A stretch of 64,000 nucleotides of DNA from Combretum micranthum (taxonomy: Eukaryota; Streptophyta; Magnoliopsida; Myrtales; Combretaceae), in NCBI GenBank assembly GCA_024138025.1, contig JAMXBD010000402.1, forward strand, positions 124,001-188,000. The letters are read 5' to 3'. The notes under the pieces are model-generated. The model saw nothing but the letters and a program-made list of their open reading frames with translations. It ran no database searches and was not told the DNA's origin. Positions 51,797 to 63,840 of the stretch are shown piece after piece (position 1 is the first letter of the stretch; each line of letters opens with the position of its first letter). A program made the translations under genes and the position numbers.

Positions 51797-52420
51797 TTGC
51801 AACAAGAAGCTAAGAAGGGAACACGAAAAGAACAACTTTGTGAAAAACCAGTCTAGATCTATAATGTGATGTGGTAGAAAAGCTGCTCGTTAAGTGGAAG
51901 CTCTTTAGATCTAGTCCCTTTATGTAGTGTTAAGGGAACACGAAAAGAACAATTTCTTTCACCATGCCGTGTTTAGTGTTTAGTGGGTAGAAAAAGGGGA
52001 GGCTTTCTATTGGATATTGCAGTTTCTATTGCGTTTCCTTCACGCGTCCTGTCTTTTTCTTTTGCCTTTTCCTTCTTTTACTTTGTACTTTTCTTTACTT
52101 TTCATTGGTGGGCAGTGGCTTTTATGATAAGTGGAGGCTTTTCATTGGATAGCGCCTTTTCTATTGCATTTACTTGGGTGTTTATTTTCTATTTTTATAT
52201 ATTTTAATTATTAGAGTCAATTCAGGTGAGTTACCTCGCAGCTTCCAATTTCACATATATTATACTCATAAGAAAAGAGTGGTCTCCCATGCCAGCTGCT
52301 GCAGGAGGGCATTTCCGATATTTCAATTTCTTTGACCATGCCGTGTTTACTGTTTAGTGGCTGGAAAAAGAAAAGGCCTTCTATTGGATGTTGCAGTTTC
52401 TATTGGGTTTTCCTTCACAC
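51797..52420 (-). promoter_or_regulatory. TNL B upstream region with internal repeats
   Basis: A module ACCATGCCGTGTTTA followed by TTCTATTGGATRTTGCAGTT occurs at about 51961-52040 and 52335-52415. A partial third copy, CATTGGATAGCGCC, lies near 52140. AAGGGAACACGAAAAGAACAA also appears twice, at about 51816 and 51929. TNL A has only one ACCATGC module. CTTTATGTAG at about 51916 is the nearest weak TATA-like string. Confidence 0.5.
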
Positions 52421-53501
52421 GTCCTTTTACTGGAAATGCTGTCTTTTTCTTAACTTTTTGGTTATTACAAAAACAGGAAATTCAAGAATAATGCAAAAAA
52501 TTACTTCTTTTTTCATTCTTTTTTACAAGAAAAAGGCAACTAGAAAATTCAAAAGATATCTGCAAATTATAAATAAATTTGTACATGTTAGGACAATTAA
52601 CAAATGAGTGTAAAACTAAAAAATTAATCAAGCTATCTTATCAACAATTTTGGTTTAAAGTTAAAGATGTGGTTGATTAAGTTTAATTTGATTATGATGG
52701 ACTTGCACTTCAATTCAAGCTACCTAATAGCTTATGGAGTTAAGTTTGAACTTAAACTTATTTTATGCAATGAGTTAGGGATTGAATTGAGTTTAAATAT
52801 ATATTGAGTTTGTCAAATTTACATCAACATTTAATTAAAAGGAATATGAAAACATATTCTCCAAATGTTCCAACCTAAACTGACTTGCTTGAGTTAAGTT
52901 CAAGTATACTAAATTGTTTGGTAGAATTCGAATTGGACTAAAGTTTCGAATTTTAAAATCAAGCCAGAGTTATATACTATTCCACTTAATTTGGTTGGTT
53001 TATACATCTAATATATAGTATTACGAAAAACCTACGACAGAAGGGGAAAAAAAAGAAAAGAGTATTATGAAAATAAAGGAGTATTATGGGAAAGCGAGAT
53101 GTGTTAATAGTTTTAGAGCATACTTGCGATATAATATGGCTCGTTACGTAAACTCTTGCTTAATGATGGAGTATAATTTGACAATTAAGAACTCAGAGAA
53201 TATTTTGGGGAAATAACTTATTAAGGAAAAAAATTACGACCCATGTGTAAACAAATAGCCTGGATGGCCAACATCATGCACCGGAAGTGGAAAAAGATTT
53301 TCATATATTAACATATTATGTGAATTGGTTAGTGGTATATAAATACCAATAAATTATAATATGTGAATAATTTTATAAAATCTATGCAATAATACTATCG
53401 TTTAAAAAAATAAAATTGTATTTACTCACCACTTATCAAACATCTAATGTATTAGTACTATTAATTTTTTATTCCCCATTGGGTGTTATTATGAGGTAAG
53501 A
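52421..53501. other. Spacer between blocks B and C
   Basis: AT-rich DNA without a recognisable gene or element boundary. Confidence 0.5.
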
Positions 53502-53933
53502 GTACTATTGGTCTAAGATAACGGTAAATACTAAAAAAAAAAAAATCAAAATAGAAGTCCAAACCATATGTATATGGTAAGGTTTATAGCTTACAATACA
53601 TACATATATATTGCAGTGATATTCACACCATATTTTATACATAATAGTTGTAATAATTTTTTTTTTCTAATTTTGCCTTTAGAACTAGTGGGTGATAATT
53701 GACAACATAATTGTAATTAATTATTGTTCTTATAGTTTGGTTTAAACCGAAACCAATATAAACCAATTTGGTTAGGTTTAGTTAGAAAGTTTTGGTTTAG
53801 TTTAGTTTAAAACTAATTCCCCACTCTCGTATCTAGTTCTAAGTTGAATTATTTCTATATTGATCCCACCCTTTTTGGTTTTTTTCACTGAGACAATAAG
53901 AAAGTTACTCATTGAATGCGATAGCATACTAAT
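53502..53933. repeat. Left flank of duplicated block C (F3)
   Basis: Near-identical to 1-439 and, like it, continues straight into the LTR element at the same base (CTAAT then TGTAAGG). Confidence 0.78.
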
Positions 53934-54757
53934 TGTAAGGGGTCATTTCGATAATTGGGCTTTTGACCTAATTTAATACCATGGACTAGTCTTATGGGCT
54001 AGTGACATGACTTAAAAAATCGAGTCTAATAAAAGATGTCGTAGGGAGACTTAGATTAGTAGGCTCGAAACAAGGACCATCTGACCGGTTTATTCCACTC
54101 TCGACCTTATTCAGTTTTTTGTGTGCGAAAAGTAGACTTAAAAAATATCTTTTTAGGTAAATTTGGGCTTTATGGCTAAAATAAGACTTATTTGGAATAA
54201 AATTAGCCTATTTTTATTTTATATTAAAGATAAACTATTTTAATAAGGAAATGGGTTCCTTTTTTATTACAAAAGTCTCCATTCTATTCCAAGCCCATGT
54301 CCAAAGCCCATGCCCACGTACATAAAAGAATGAATGGATTTTAACTGTTGGATTCATGAAAGAGATCCAATGGTTGTAAGCAATGCTTCATCTTAACCAT
54401 CCATCCGAAAGTCATCTAACAGTTACCACTAGTCTCCAACTTCTATAAATAAGATGCTTCTCCTCTCATTTGGAAGAATCCTGCAGATTACTAAGATTGA
54501 GAGTAGCACAGATACGCTGCCAAAACATCTCCAAGAAAGATCAAAGCACCTATTCTACCAAAAACGAGTCAAGAACGATTGAGTCTACTTGATTTGATCT
54601 TCTATCATACCTATGCACTTGGGAAACCTGGTTTGCCTACTCCTCTTCCTATGCTTCTCTCATGACATCCTACACGTGTCATTAGTTTAAGACTTCTCTT
54701 AGGTCGACCACTACGCCTATTGCACTTGATCGACGAGTTACAGTAACCCCCATTACA
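53934..54757 (+). repeat. TE2 5' LTR
   Basis: 824 bp, TGTAAGGGG to CCCCCATTACA, with canonical TG/CA ends and the CTATAAATA box at 54443-54451. Confidence 0.78.
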
Positions 54758-54802
54758 TTGTTTGGTAACTCCACTAGAGATGAGAGTAAGATCTTAATAA
54801 GA

Positions 54803-56260
54803 ATGGCACCTTCATGCAAGAGAATTGGCTAGGAAGCAAACCCCCAAGATTAGAAGAATCATCCTGAGGTAGCTGAGCAGACTCACACTGTAGATGAAAA
54901 TGCCACTATTGTGGTTGTACAAGCTTCTGTAATTGATAGTGTGCTCATGATACGCACTATGTAAGCAAATACTAGGCTATCAATCAATTTCTGAATACTT
55001 TTAGGGAATTTCTGCCTGGTATGGTAGAAGCTGCTACTGCATTGGGAAGTTCACTTCCTATGATAACTTTCCCTACACCAAGCATGCAAGTAGTTGGTAC
55101 TATGCCAGCTACCATTATCCTAGAGGTATTCACCATGAGACCCTATATGATATTCTACTTAAGCAAACTATTATTCCTACTACTGAAAATGAGGGAGGAC
55201 ATCGACAAGAGCCATTATAGCCTTTACTGCCTCCAACTCCAAGAGATCTCATGTCTGCTATCGAAGAAGGGGCAAGGGTCCATCTCGGAGGTTCTTCTTC
55301 CTCTGGATGCGATGTCTAACCACTTACGACTGGCATTGTTGTGCCTTGCAACATTACTCCAGCTTCTCAAGTGGGAGTTAATACATCATCTGCTTTCGCT
55401 TCATATGATATGAAGGAAGACCTTGAAAAGTACCTAAAACAAGTGCGAGCTGCATCTGCTACTAGTGCCATCAATTTGACGCTTCCATACCCACAAAGGA
55501 TCGAGGAGAAACCCTATCCTAAGGACTACAGTAGTCCAAAGTTTATCAAATTCAATGGAAAATAGGGTAGTGCTAAGGAGCGCGTTCTCAAGTTCATTGA
55601 GACTTTCGAAGTCTATGGACTTGATGATGACCTGAAGCTTAAGGAATTTTTAAGTCCTTGACGAAAAAGGCATACACCTGATATGTCAATCTTACCTCTA
55701 GCTCTATTGATTTGTGGGGGACTATATGTAGGATGTTTCTTGAGAAATTCTTTTAAACATAAGAATGAGTGACGTTGACTGACATAGGGCATATCAAATA
55801 ATGCCCGAAGAAAGATATGGTGGATTACATAGAACGTATTAGGGAACGTTCCTTGGATATCCAAGATATGTGTGATGAGAATGAACTTGTAAAAATATGC
55901 ATCCAAGGTATGTTCATAGAGTATGTTATGCACCTAAAAAATTTATCACTTGGGTCCTTCTCAACATTAGTAGCGAACGCTCGAAGGACAAATAATTCTG
56001 TCATTAAACAAAGGAGTGACCTAAATAAAAAGCGACACTCATCAGTGAGTACTGCTCAAGGGAGAAGCTTTCAGGGTAGCAAGAAACCTAGAAGAGATAG
56101 TGCTCAGGAAGTTCCACCTTTCCCGTATGCTATGCATAAAGTTCATGTTGTCTTTGACTGATGGTTGAAAGATGGTTTCCTCATATTACCAAGGGTTGAG
56201 CGGGAACCCATTGCACACAAGAAAGGAGATGCAAAGTTCTGTACGTTCCACAGGACGTTG
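54803..56260 (+). pseudogene. Decayed gag of TE2, interrupted by Athila
   Basis: Same start (MAPS) and same TAG after nine codons as TE1. The block 55817-56161 again reads ERSLDIQDMCDENELVKICI. A TGA follows the phrase HVVFD (56159-56161) where TE1 has a tryptophan codon. The frame is destroyed after the first Cys and His of the zinc knuckle by the insertion at 56261. Confidence 0.7.
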
Positions 56261-57680
56261 TGATAAGTGATGTAACACCCTTATTTCTAAGATAATTTTG
56301 GGCTCATTATTTGTTTTTCTAAATGAAAATAATCTAAAACTGGTTCTTAGTGCTTAATTTGTCAATTTTAGGTTCTTTACAAAGGAATATTTCAAATTCA
56401 ACAATTTTGGAGCTCAACAGTACATTTAAGGACAAATCAGAAAAGCAAACAGTCACTCAAACGACCCCGTTTGGCGGGGTGTTTGGAATCAGCGCCTAAG
56501 ATTTGACCAGTAGCCGCAACAGCCGAGCAAACAGCCCTGTTTGCAAGGATGTTTACTCCAGTTTCAAGGACAGCAGGAGCAACAGGCGAGCAAATGGGGC
56601 CGTTTGTACCCCGTTTGTAGCAGCGAATTTTCCTCTATGATATTTTTCTTCTCTTTCTGTATTGGACCCATTTTTATATATGTTGGAGAGGAGAGAGAAA
56701 GTTAGTTACACATTTTTAAAAAGAATTATATACAACTTTTTCTTCTGGTTTTGTGAGAGAGATTCTTATGGGAAATCAAGTTACGAAGGATTCAAGCAAA
56801 GATTCATCCAGATTATTAGATCTAAATTCTTGAGCTGAACTTCATTTTTACAGGTTGTATTCATGATTTTGATATCTTCCATTCAATTCAATTGTTTTCT
56901 GTTATCTTAATGGAGGAGTAGATTGTAGATCTAGATTGAGTTCGGAATTTAATTTCATCATGTGTTGAGAATGAGATCTTAATGAATTTTTGTTGAATCT
57001 CTTATATTCTAATTGCATGTTCTTCATGTTTTCTTAAATTCGTATCTCTTGAGTACAAGTTTATAACTGATTTTATTCAAGTAGATTGAGAAATCATTTG
57101 AATGAATAGATCTATGCAATTAGATAAGATTTGATTGTTAACCTAGAGCTAGGTTACAAGAATCTTCTGTATTATCTCTGTCTTCTTGAGTTCTTGAACT
57201 TCATGCGATTTTAGGTTGTACTTAGTTAAGGAGAGATCCTTATTAATCGATCTAAAATTAGATAAGTTGATATATCTGAGAGGATCATCAATTTGTTGAA
57301 GGAACTCAACAGTATAAGAATTCAAATGGAATAATCTTTAGTTTTTCTATGATTCACATGATGAAAATAAATGAAGAACAAGATCTAGGTCGTTTTTAGC
57401 TATTGTTTTCAAATCTAGCTTGAATCTCGTGAACTAGTGTTTCCTAAATCGCTGCAATTAATAGTTTCCTTTAATAGATAGTGTTAATTGATTCATCTCT
57501 CATTCATCTAGCTGAATAGTAGAGTGAAAGTGAGTACTAGTACTTATTCTTACCCCGTGGACGACCTCGATCTAAACACTATTCTACGAATTGATAGGTT
57601 CACTGCCTGTTGTTCTTCGTAGTAGTTAAGAAAGAGTTTTATAAATTTTAAACTACGATTGGCAATGATTTTAACCATCA
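56261..57680 (+). repeat. Athila 5' LTR
   Basis: 1420 bp, TGATAAGTGATG to AACCATCA, with TGAT/ATCA termini. The left border is fixed by loss of homology to TE1; the right by the primer site six bases on. It contains a TTTATATATG box at 56673 and, upstream of it, GC-rich palindromic modules (56459-56620). Confidence 0.8.
56459..56620 (+). repeat. AAACG/CGTTT modules in the Athila LTR
   Basis: Strings such as AAACGACCCCGTTTGG, GAGCAAACAGCCCTGTTTGC and GAGCAAATGGGGCCGTTTG, each preceded by a GCAAC box. Related to the spacer repeats at 63480-63830. Confidence 0.55.
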
Positions 57681-57686
57681 AAGTTT

Positions 57687-57698
57687 TGGCGCCGTTGC
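57687..57698 (+). other. Athila primer binding site (tRNA-Asp type)
   Basis: TGGCGCCGTTGC is complementary to the 3' end of plant tRNA-Asp. Complementarity then breaks (TAAACGGGG follows instead of CGGGGA), as if a few bases had been inserted. Confidence 0.75.
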
Positions 57699-57841
57699 TA
57701 AACGGGGAATAGGAATAATATTAGGAAAACTTTTAAATCTGCTACTTTAGCACTTTATTTTTTTTCTTGTTTTTGGTGATTTTGTTCTTGCTGGAAGAGT
57801 GTCTAAATAGTGCTTGATTTTTGTGTGTGTAGTAATAGTGC

Positions 57842-58688
57842 ATGACCAGAAGCCAAGGGACAAAACTTGTTGACTTTAATTATGAACCGGAAAAGATCAT
57901 TTTCAAATACCGGAAGAAGAACAAGCATTTACCTAACTCCTCATCCACATCTACAGTGGATATGGCTAATCCAAACGAAGAAAGGGAATAGGATTATCAA
58001 CAAGATAATTTCAATCATGTTGCACCAAGGACAAATTCTGATTTTGCAAGACCTACTTTGACAGGACAACACTCTAGTATTGTTCGTCCTCGTGTTGAGG
58101 CAAATAATTTTGAATTGAAGCCAGCTGTTATTCAAATGGTTCAACAAAATGCCCAATTCGATGGCCTCCAAGATGAAGATCCACACATCCATATCCAAAC
58201 TTTCCTTGAGATTTGTGACACATTTAAGTTTAATGGAGTGAGTGATGACGCTGTTCGGCTTCGTCTCTTTCCATTCTCATTGAGGGAAAGGCCAAATATT
58301 GGTTGAATTCGTTGCCTATGAACTCTATTACTACATGGCAAGAGCTTATCAAGAAATTTATGGATAATTTTTTCCTTCTTTCGAAGACAACAAAGTTTAG
58401 GGCTGAAATTCAATCATATCGTCAAATGGATATGGAGACTTTATTTGAGACATGGGAGAGATTTAAGGAATCTATGAGGAGATGTCCACATCACAGTATT
58501 CCGGAATGGTTGCAAGTTCAAATTTTTTATAATGGACTCAACTATCAAACACGTCAAATGATAGATGCCGCAGCTGGTGGTACTCTCAATCATAAGACTC
58601 CTGAGGAAAGTTTGAAGTTATTTGAGGATATGGCCACAAATAACTATGAGTGGTCACACACTAGGAGTCGGGATAAAAGCCAGCTGGT
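57842..58688 (+). pseudogene. Athila gag, decayed
   Basis: Starts MTRSQGTKLVDF at 57842. An in-frame TAG lies at 57989-57991, then the frame reads on (RPRVEANNFELKPAVIQM) to a one-base loss near 58285 within the FSLRE motif. The next frame covers AKYWLNSLP to MATNNYEWS (about 58288-58680). A second one-base loss near 58680 shifts it into the long pol-side ORF. The capsid-type gag domain is complete apart from these lesions. It would form the retroelement particle. Confidence 0.8.
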
Positions 58689-61600
58689 ATGTTAGATGTG
58701 GATGTGGCTACCACAATCATGTCTAAAGTGGAAGCTCTTGCTAGAAAAATTGATGGTTTATCAGTTTCCAAACTACAACAACTTGCTTATGTTGAGCCAT
58801 CTAGTGGTGAGGAATCTTGTTCTGAACAAGTTGATTACTTGGGCACTCCTAATAGGGTTCAAAACAATCCCTATAGCAATACTTATAACCCGGGATGGCG
58901 AAACCATCCAAATTTTTCATGGAGTAACAGCAACAACATTCAAAGGAGTAATCAAAATTCCAATCCTAATATTCCTCCACCAGGTTTTTCAAGGAACCAA
59001 GTTCAGAATTCAACTTCCAGCTCTCAACTTGAAAATATGATGATGAAGTTCATTAAGGAATCCGATGAAAGGCAAAAGTCATTAGACTTGATCTTAAAGA
59101 ATCAAGAAACTACCTTGAGAAATCATGGAGCATCAATTCATAATTTAGAGACTCAAGTGGGTCAAATTACCAAAGTTCTGTCTGAAAGGCCTCATGGTTC
59201 TTTACCAGGAAATACAGAGATTAATCCAAGAGAGCACATGAACGTTGTTACCCTTAGCAGTGGCAAAGAAATACAAGCTAGAAATCCAAGTAAAAAGAGT
59301 AAAGTGGTGGAATTAATTCCAGAATCAACTTCCGGTAAGGTTGAAGAAAAGCAGCATGAAAACCCAGCTGAAGAGAAATCAACTCCATCTTACATTCCAT
59401 TGTATAAGCCTACAATTCCATATCCTGCAAGGCTCAAAAAGACTAAGATGGATGAACACTATGGAAAATTTTTGGAGATTTTTAAACAACTTCATATTAA
59501 TCTTCCATTGGTTGAGGCTCTATCTCAAATGCCAAGATATGCAAAATTTCTTAAGGAGTTGCTTTCTAATAAGAGGAAGCTTGAAGAATGTTCTACTGTG
59601 ACTTTGGGAGGTGAATGTTCTGCTGTAATTCAAAACAAGTTGCCAAAGAAGCTCAAAGATCCTGGATGTTTCACTATTCCATGCCTAATTGGGAATTTAT
59701 CTGAAGAAAGAGCACTAGCTGACTTGGGAGCTAGTATCAATTTGATGCCATATCAATTGTATAAAAAGTTGGGGTTGGGAGAGCCAAAGCCAACAAGAAT
59801 GTGTCTTCAATTAGCGGATCGATCTGTGAAATTTCCAAGGGGAGTAATTGAAGATGTTTTGGTGAAAGTCCAAGATTTTATATTTCCAACAGACTTTGTT
59901 ATTCTTGATATGGAGACTGATGTTGATATTCCACTCATTTTAGGTAGGCCCTTCTTGGCTACAGCTCGTGCTATAATTGATGTAGGTGATGGAAAGTTGG
60001 TGTTGAGAGTTGGTAATGAAGAAGTGATTGTGAAGATGCCAGATGTGTTAAAGCAGAGTTTACATCATGATGATACATGTTATGCAATTGATTACTTTGA
60101 TTTGGCTGTTTCACATTCTTTACAAGACTTCCTTTGTGATGATTTATTACAACTTTGTTTGATGAAAGGGGATCAAGTTGAAGGAATTAGTTCAGCTATG
60201 CAATTAATGGCAAGTAATCTGGATACTGCTCCTGAATTGAAGAAAGATGGCAATTATGAGATGCTTGAAATTCCTGATATTCGGACATCAAAAACTTCAA
60301 TAGAAGAACCACCGGAGCTTGAATTGAAGCAACTTCCTGATTATCTTCAATATGCTTTCTCAGAAAAAAATTCTAAATTGCCGGTGATCATTGCTTCCAA
60401 CCTTAGTAAAGAACAACAAGATAAACTCTTGTTTGTTCTTGGACAACACAAGAAAGCCATTGCATGGAAGATTGTAGACATTAAAGGAATTAATCCTTCT
60501 TTTTGTACACATAAGATTCTTATGGAAGATTGTGTCAAACCAGTAGTGCAATGTCAACGTAGACTTAACCCCAACATGCGGGATGTAGTGAAGAAAGAAG
60601 TTATTAAACTTCTAGATGCAGGGATGATTTATCCCATCTCTGATAGCTCATGGGTAAGCCCGGTACAAGTTGTTCCAAAAAAAGGAGGTATGACGGTTGT
60701 TCCCAATGAGAAAAATGAGCTTATTCCCGTGCGAACAGTGACAGGTTGGAGAGTGTGCATCGATTATCGTAAATTGAATGATGCAACTCGCAAAGATCAT
60801 TTCCCTCTCCCATTTATTGATCAAATGATTGAGAGATTGGCAGGACATGCTTATTATTGCTTCTTGGATGGAATGTCGGGTTATTCAAATCCCGATTGCC
60901 CGGAAGATCAAGAGAAAACAACCTTTACCTGCCCTTTTGGTACGTTTGCATATCGACGTATGCCATTTGGTTTGTGTAATGCTCCAGCTACTTTTCAAAG
61001 ATGTATGTTAGCTATCTTTGAGGATATGGTTGGTGATATCATGGAGGTTTACATGGATGATTTTTCTGTTTTCGGGAATACTTTTGATGCATGCCTTCAT
61101 CATTTGGAGTTAGTGTTGCAAAGATGTGAAGACACTAATTTGGTCTTAAATTGGGAAAAATGTCATTTTATGACTCAAGAAGGCATTGTTCTTGGGCATA
61201 AGATCTCTAGAAAGGGAATTGAAGTCGATAATGCAAAAATAGAAGTCATCTCCAAGCTTCCACCAGCCTCTTCAGTGAAGGCAGTAAGAAGTTTTTTAGG
61301 CCATGCTGGGTTCTATCGTCGGTTTATCAAAGATTTTTCTAAAATAGCAAGGCCTATGAATAAACTTTTGGAGAAAGATGCATCATTTGAGTTTACACAA
61401 GAGTGTCTTGATGCTTTTAACACTCTGAAGCAACAGCTCACTAATGCTCCTATCATGGTTACACCGGATTGGACACTTCCATTTGAAATAATGTGTGATG
61501 CTAGTGACTCCGCTGTTGGTGCTGTTTTGGGTCAGAGGAGAGACAAATTCTTTCAACCTATTCATTATGCAAGCAAAACACTTACATCTGCTCAAGCTAA

Positions 61601-61772
61601 CTATACAACTACCGAGAAAGAATTGCTCGTAGTTGTCTTTGCATTTGATAAGTTCAGATCTTATCTTCTCTTATCCAAGGTTATTGTTTACACAGATCAC
61701 TCTGCTTTGAAGTTTTTATTGACAAAACAAGAGGCAAAGCCAAGGCTCATAAGGTGGATATTACTTCTTTAA
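58689..61772 (+). pseudogene. Athila gag tail, protease, reverse transcriptase and RNase H
   Basis: A 1027-codon open frame. Residues about 1-250 are the gag C-terminus and linker; the aspartic protease has DLGAS at 345-349. The reverse transcriptase has VCIDYRKLND, MPFGLCNAPATFQRCM and the catalytic YMDD at 788-791. RNase H starts near FEIMCDASDSAVGAVLG and keeps TDHSALKFLL. A short stretch in the RT fingers/palm (60882-60903, reading YSNPDCPED) departs from the family and looks like two small compensating indels. The frame ends at TAA 61770-61772, at a position where a glutamine codon is expected. Confidence 0.85.
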
Positions 61773-63230
61773 GAGTTTGATATTGAAATCAAAGACAAGA
61801 AAGGTGCTGAAAATCTAGCAGCGGATCATTTGTCATGACTTGAGCAACCAAATCCTAAGATCTTAAATGATGATGACGATATTGCTGATAATTTTCCTGA
61901 GGAACAATTGTATGTCATCTCCACAGTTTCGGAATTCAATCTTCCTTGGTTTGCTGATATTGCAAACTATTTGGTGGCAAGAATTTTGCCCAATGATATG
62001 AATCGACAACAAAAGAAGAAATTCTTTGCAGAATTGAAGCATTATTTTTGGGAAGATCCATATTTATTCCGTATATGTTCAGATCAATTGATTCGGAGGT
62101 ATATTTCGCATGAAGAAGGATGGAAGGTTCTGTTTCATTGTCACACCGGGCCAACTGGAGGTCATCATATTGCTAATAGGATTGCTCATAAGGTTTTGGA
62201 ATCTGGTTTTTATTGGCCTACATTGTTTAAGGATGCTAAAAATTATGTAGTCCAATGTGATAGATGTCAGAGGGTTGGAAACATTTCTAGAAGGAATGAA
62301 ATGCCCCAGCAGTATATTTTAGAGTGTGAGGTGTTCGATGTTTGGGGTATTGACTTCATGGGGCCATTTCCTCCTTCTTTTGGCCAAAAGTACATTCTTG
62401 TTGCTGTAGATTATGTTTCCAAATGGGTTGAAGCTCAATCTTTCCCAACCAATGATGTTAGAGTGGTGCCGAAATTTTTGAAGAAGCTTTTCTCCCGATT
62501 TGGAGTTCCTAAGGCACTTATTAGTGATAGAGGCACTCATTTTTGTAATAGTCAACTTGAAAAAGTTTTCAAACGGTATGGAGTCACTCATCATGTTGCA
62601 ACTCCATATCACCCCCAAGCAAGTGGGCAGGTGGAGCTTTCCAACAGGGAAAAAAGAATTTTAGAGAAAACCGTTGCTTCTCATAGACGGGATTGGGCTG
62701 ACAAGTTAGATGACGCTTTATGGGCTTATCGCACAGCTTATAAGACTCCACTAGACACTACACCGTTTCGGTTAGTATATGGCAAAGCGTGTCACCTTCC
62801 TGTTGAGTTGGAGCATAGGGCTTATTGGGCAATCAAATCAGTGAATTTTGATTTGGAGAAAGCTGGAGCAAGACGAATGTTACAATTGAATGAGTTGAAT
62901 GAATTGAGGCTAATGGCTTATGAAAATTCACATATTTACAAAGAAAAAGTCAAAAGATACCATGATTCTAGGATTTTGCACTCAAGACAGTTCAAAGAAG
63001 GTGATTCAGTTCTCCTTTTCAATTCTAGACTCATGTTATTTCCGGGAAAGCTCAAATCCCGTTGGTCTGGCCCATTCCAAGTTAAGAAAGTTTTTCCATA
63101 TGGGACAGTGGAGTTAGAAAATTCCGACAAAAGCTCATTTAAAGTGAATGGCCAGAGACTCAAACTCTATCTTGGTGGATCTCAATTTTTTCAAGAGAAA
63201 GAAGAACTTCATTTCCTTGTTTCCATCTGA
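61773..63230 (+). pseudogene. Athila RNase H end and integrase
   Basis: Same frame as the preceding ORF after the TAA. A second stop, TGA 61836-61838, stands where the family has arginine (DHLS-R). From 61908 440 codons are open. The zinc-binding HHCC region (HTGPTGGHH to CDRCQR) is followed by the catalytic triad D149 (GIDFMGP), D207 (SDRGTHF) and E243 (GQVELSNRE), with the standard 35-residue D-E spacing. A C-terminal DNA-binding part follows. The integrase itself looks intact; it is cut off from pol by the two stops. Confidence 0.85.
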
Positions 63231-63279
63231 GTCAATCTTTTTCAATAAGTCGAGCTAACGACGTTAAACAAAAGCGCTT

Positions 63280-63297
63280 CTTGGGAGGCAACCCAAG
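63280..63297 (+). other. Conserved hairpin after the integrase
   Basis: CTTGGG-AGGCAA-CCCAAG is a perfect 6-bp stem with a 6-base loop, 50 bp after the pol stop. It lies within the string AAGCGCTTCTTGGGAGGCAA, which I recall as conserved in plant Athila elements. Confidence 0.55.
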
Positions 63298-63473
63298 TCT
63301 AACTTTTAACATCTTTCTTTTGCTTTGTTTGTTTTTGTTGTTTGCAGAATAAGCACTTAAGCATACTTGAGTTTTGTCAACAAGGAAGCAAAAACTTAAT
63401 GATTTGATGGATACAGTATACAAACAGGGCAGTTTAATCTCCTGTTGCACATACTGACCTATTCAAGCGCTTT

Positions 63474-63840
63474 TCAATTTCACAAACGCTGATATAAACG
63501 GCCCCATGTGGATACCGTTTGCGTTTTTGGATTGCCACAGTGACTGCAACGGCCACACAAACAAGGCCGTTTCCATACTTTTTGCTTTGCACAAATTTTT
63601 TTTACATATCAGTAGTTGCAACGTCTATCTAAATGGCTGCGTTTCCATTCTCTTTTAATTCACTCTCAACATTTTCTTGTCCAGTGACCGCAACGAGCAT
63701 ACAAACGAGGCCGTTCACTCTCCTCAATCGTTCTAAAAATACAAACGGAGTCGTTGGCTTTCATCACAACATCAATCGTGTGGTCAGTAGGCATAACGGG
63801 CACACACATAGGTGCGTTTGCGAGGGCTTTTGCTCACAGG
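63474..63840 (+). repeat. Degenerate tandem modules in the Athila 3' spacer
   Basis: GCAAC boxes at about 63545, 63617 and 63690 (period about 72 bp), with looser repeats near 63749 and 63790. Each is followed by ACAAAC and a GGCCGTTT-type string. No envelope-like ORF is seen before the window ends. Confidence 0.6.

Larger units (their letters stand above)
53934..56260 (+). mobile_element. TE2: second copy of the gag-only LTR element, cut by an Athila insertion
   Basis: Collinear with TE1 440-2760 at about 95% by eye, including the same flank, LTR and early gag stop. At 56260 the match stops in mid zinc knuckle where an Athila-type LTR starts. The rest of TE2 should lie beyond the window. 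Confidence 0.75.
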
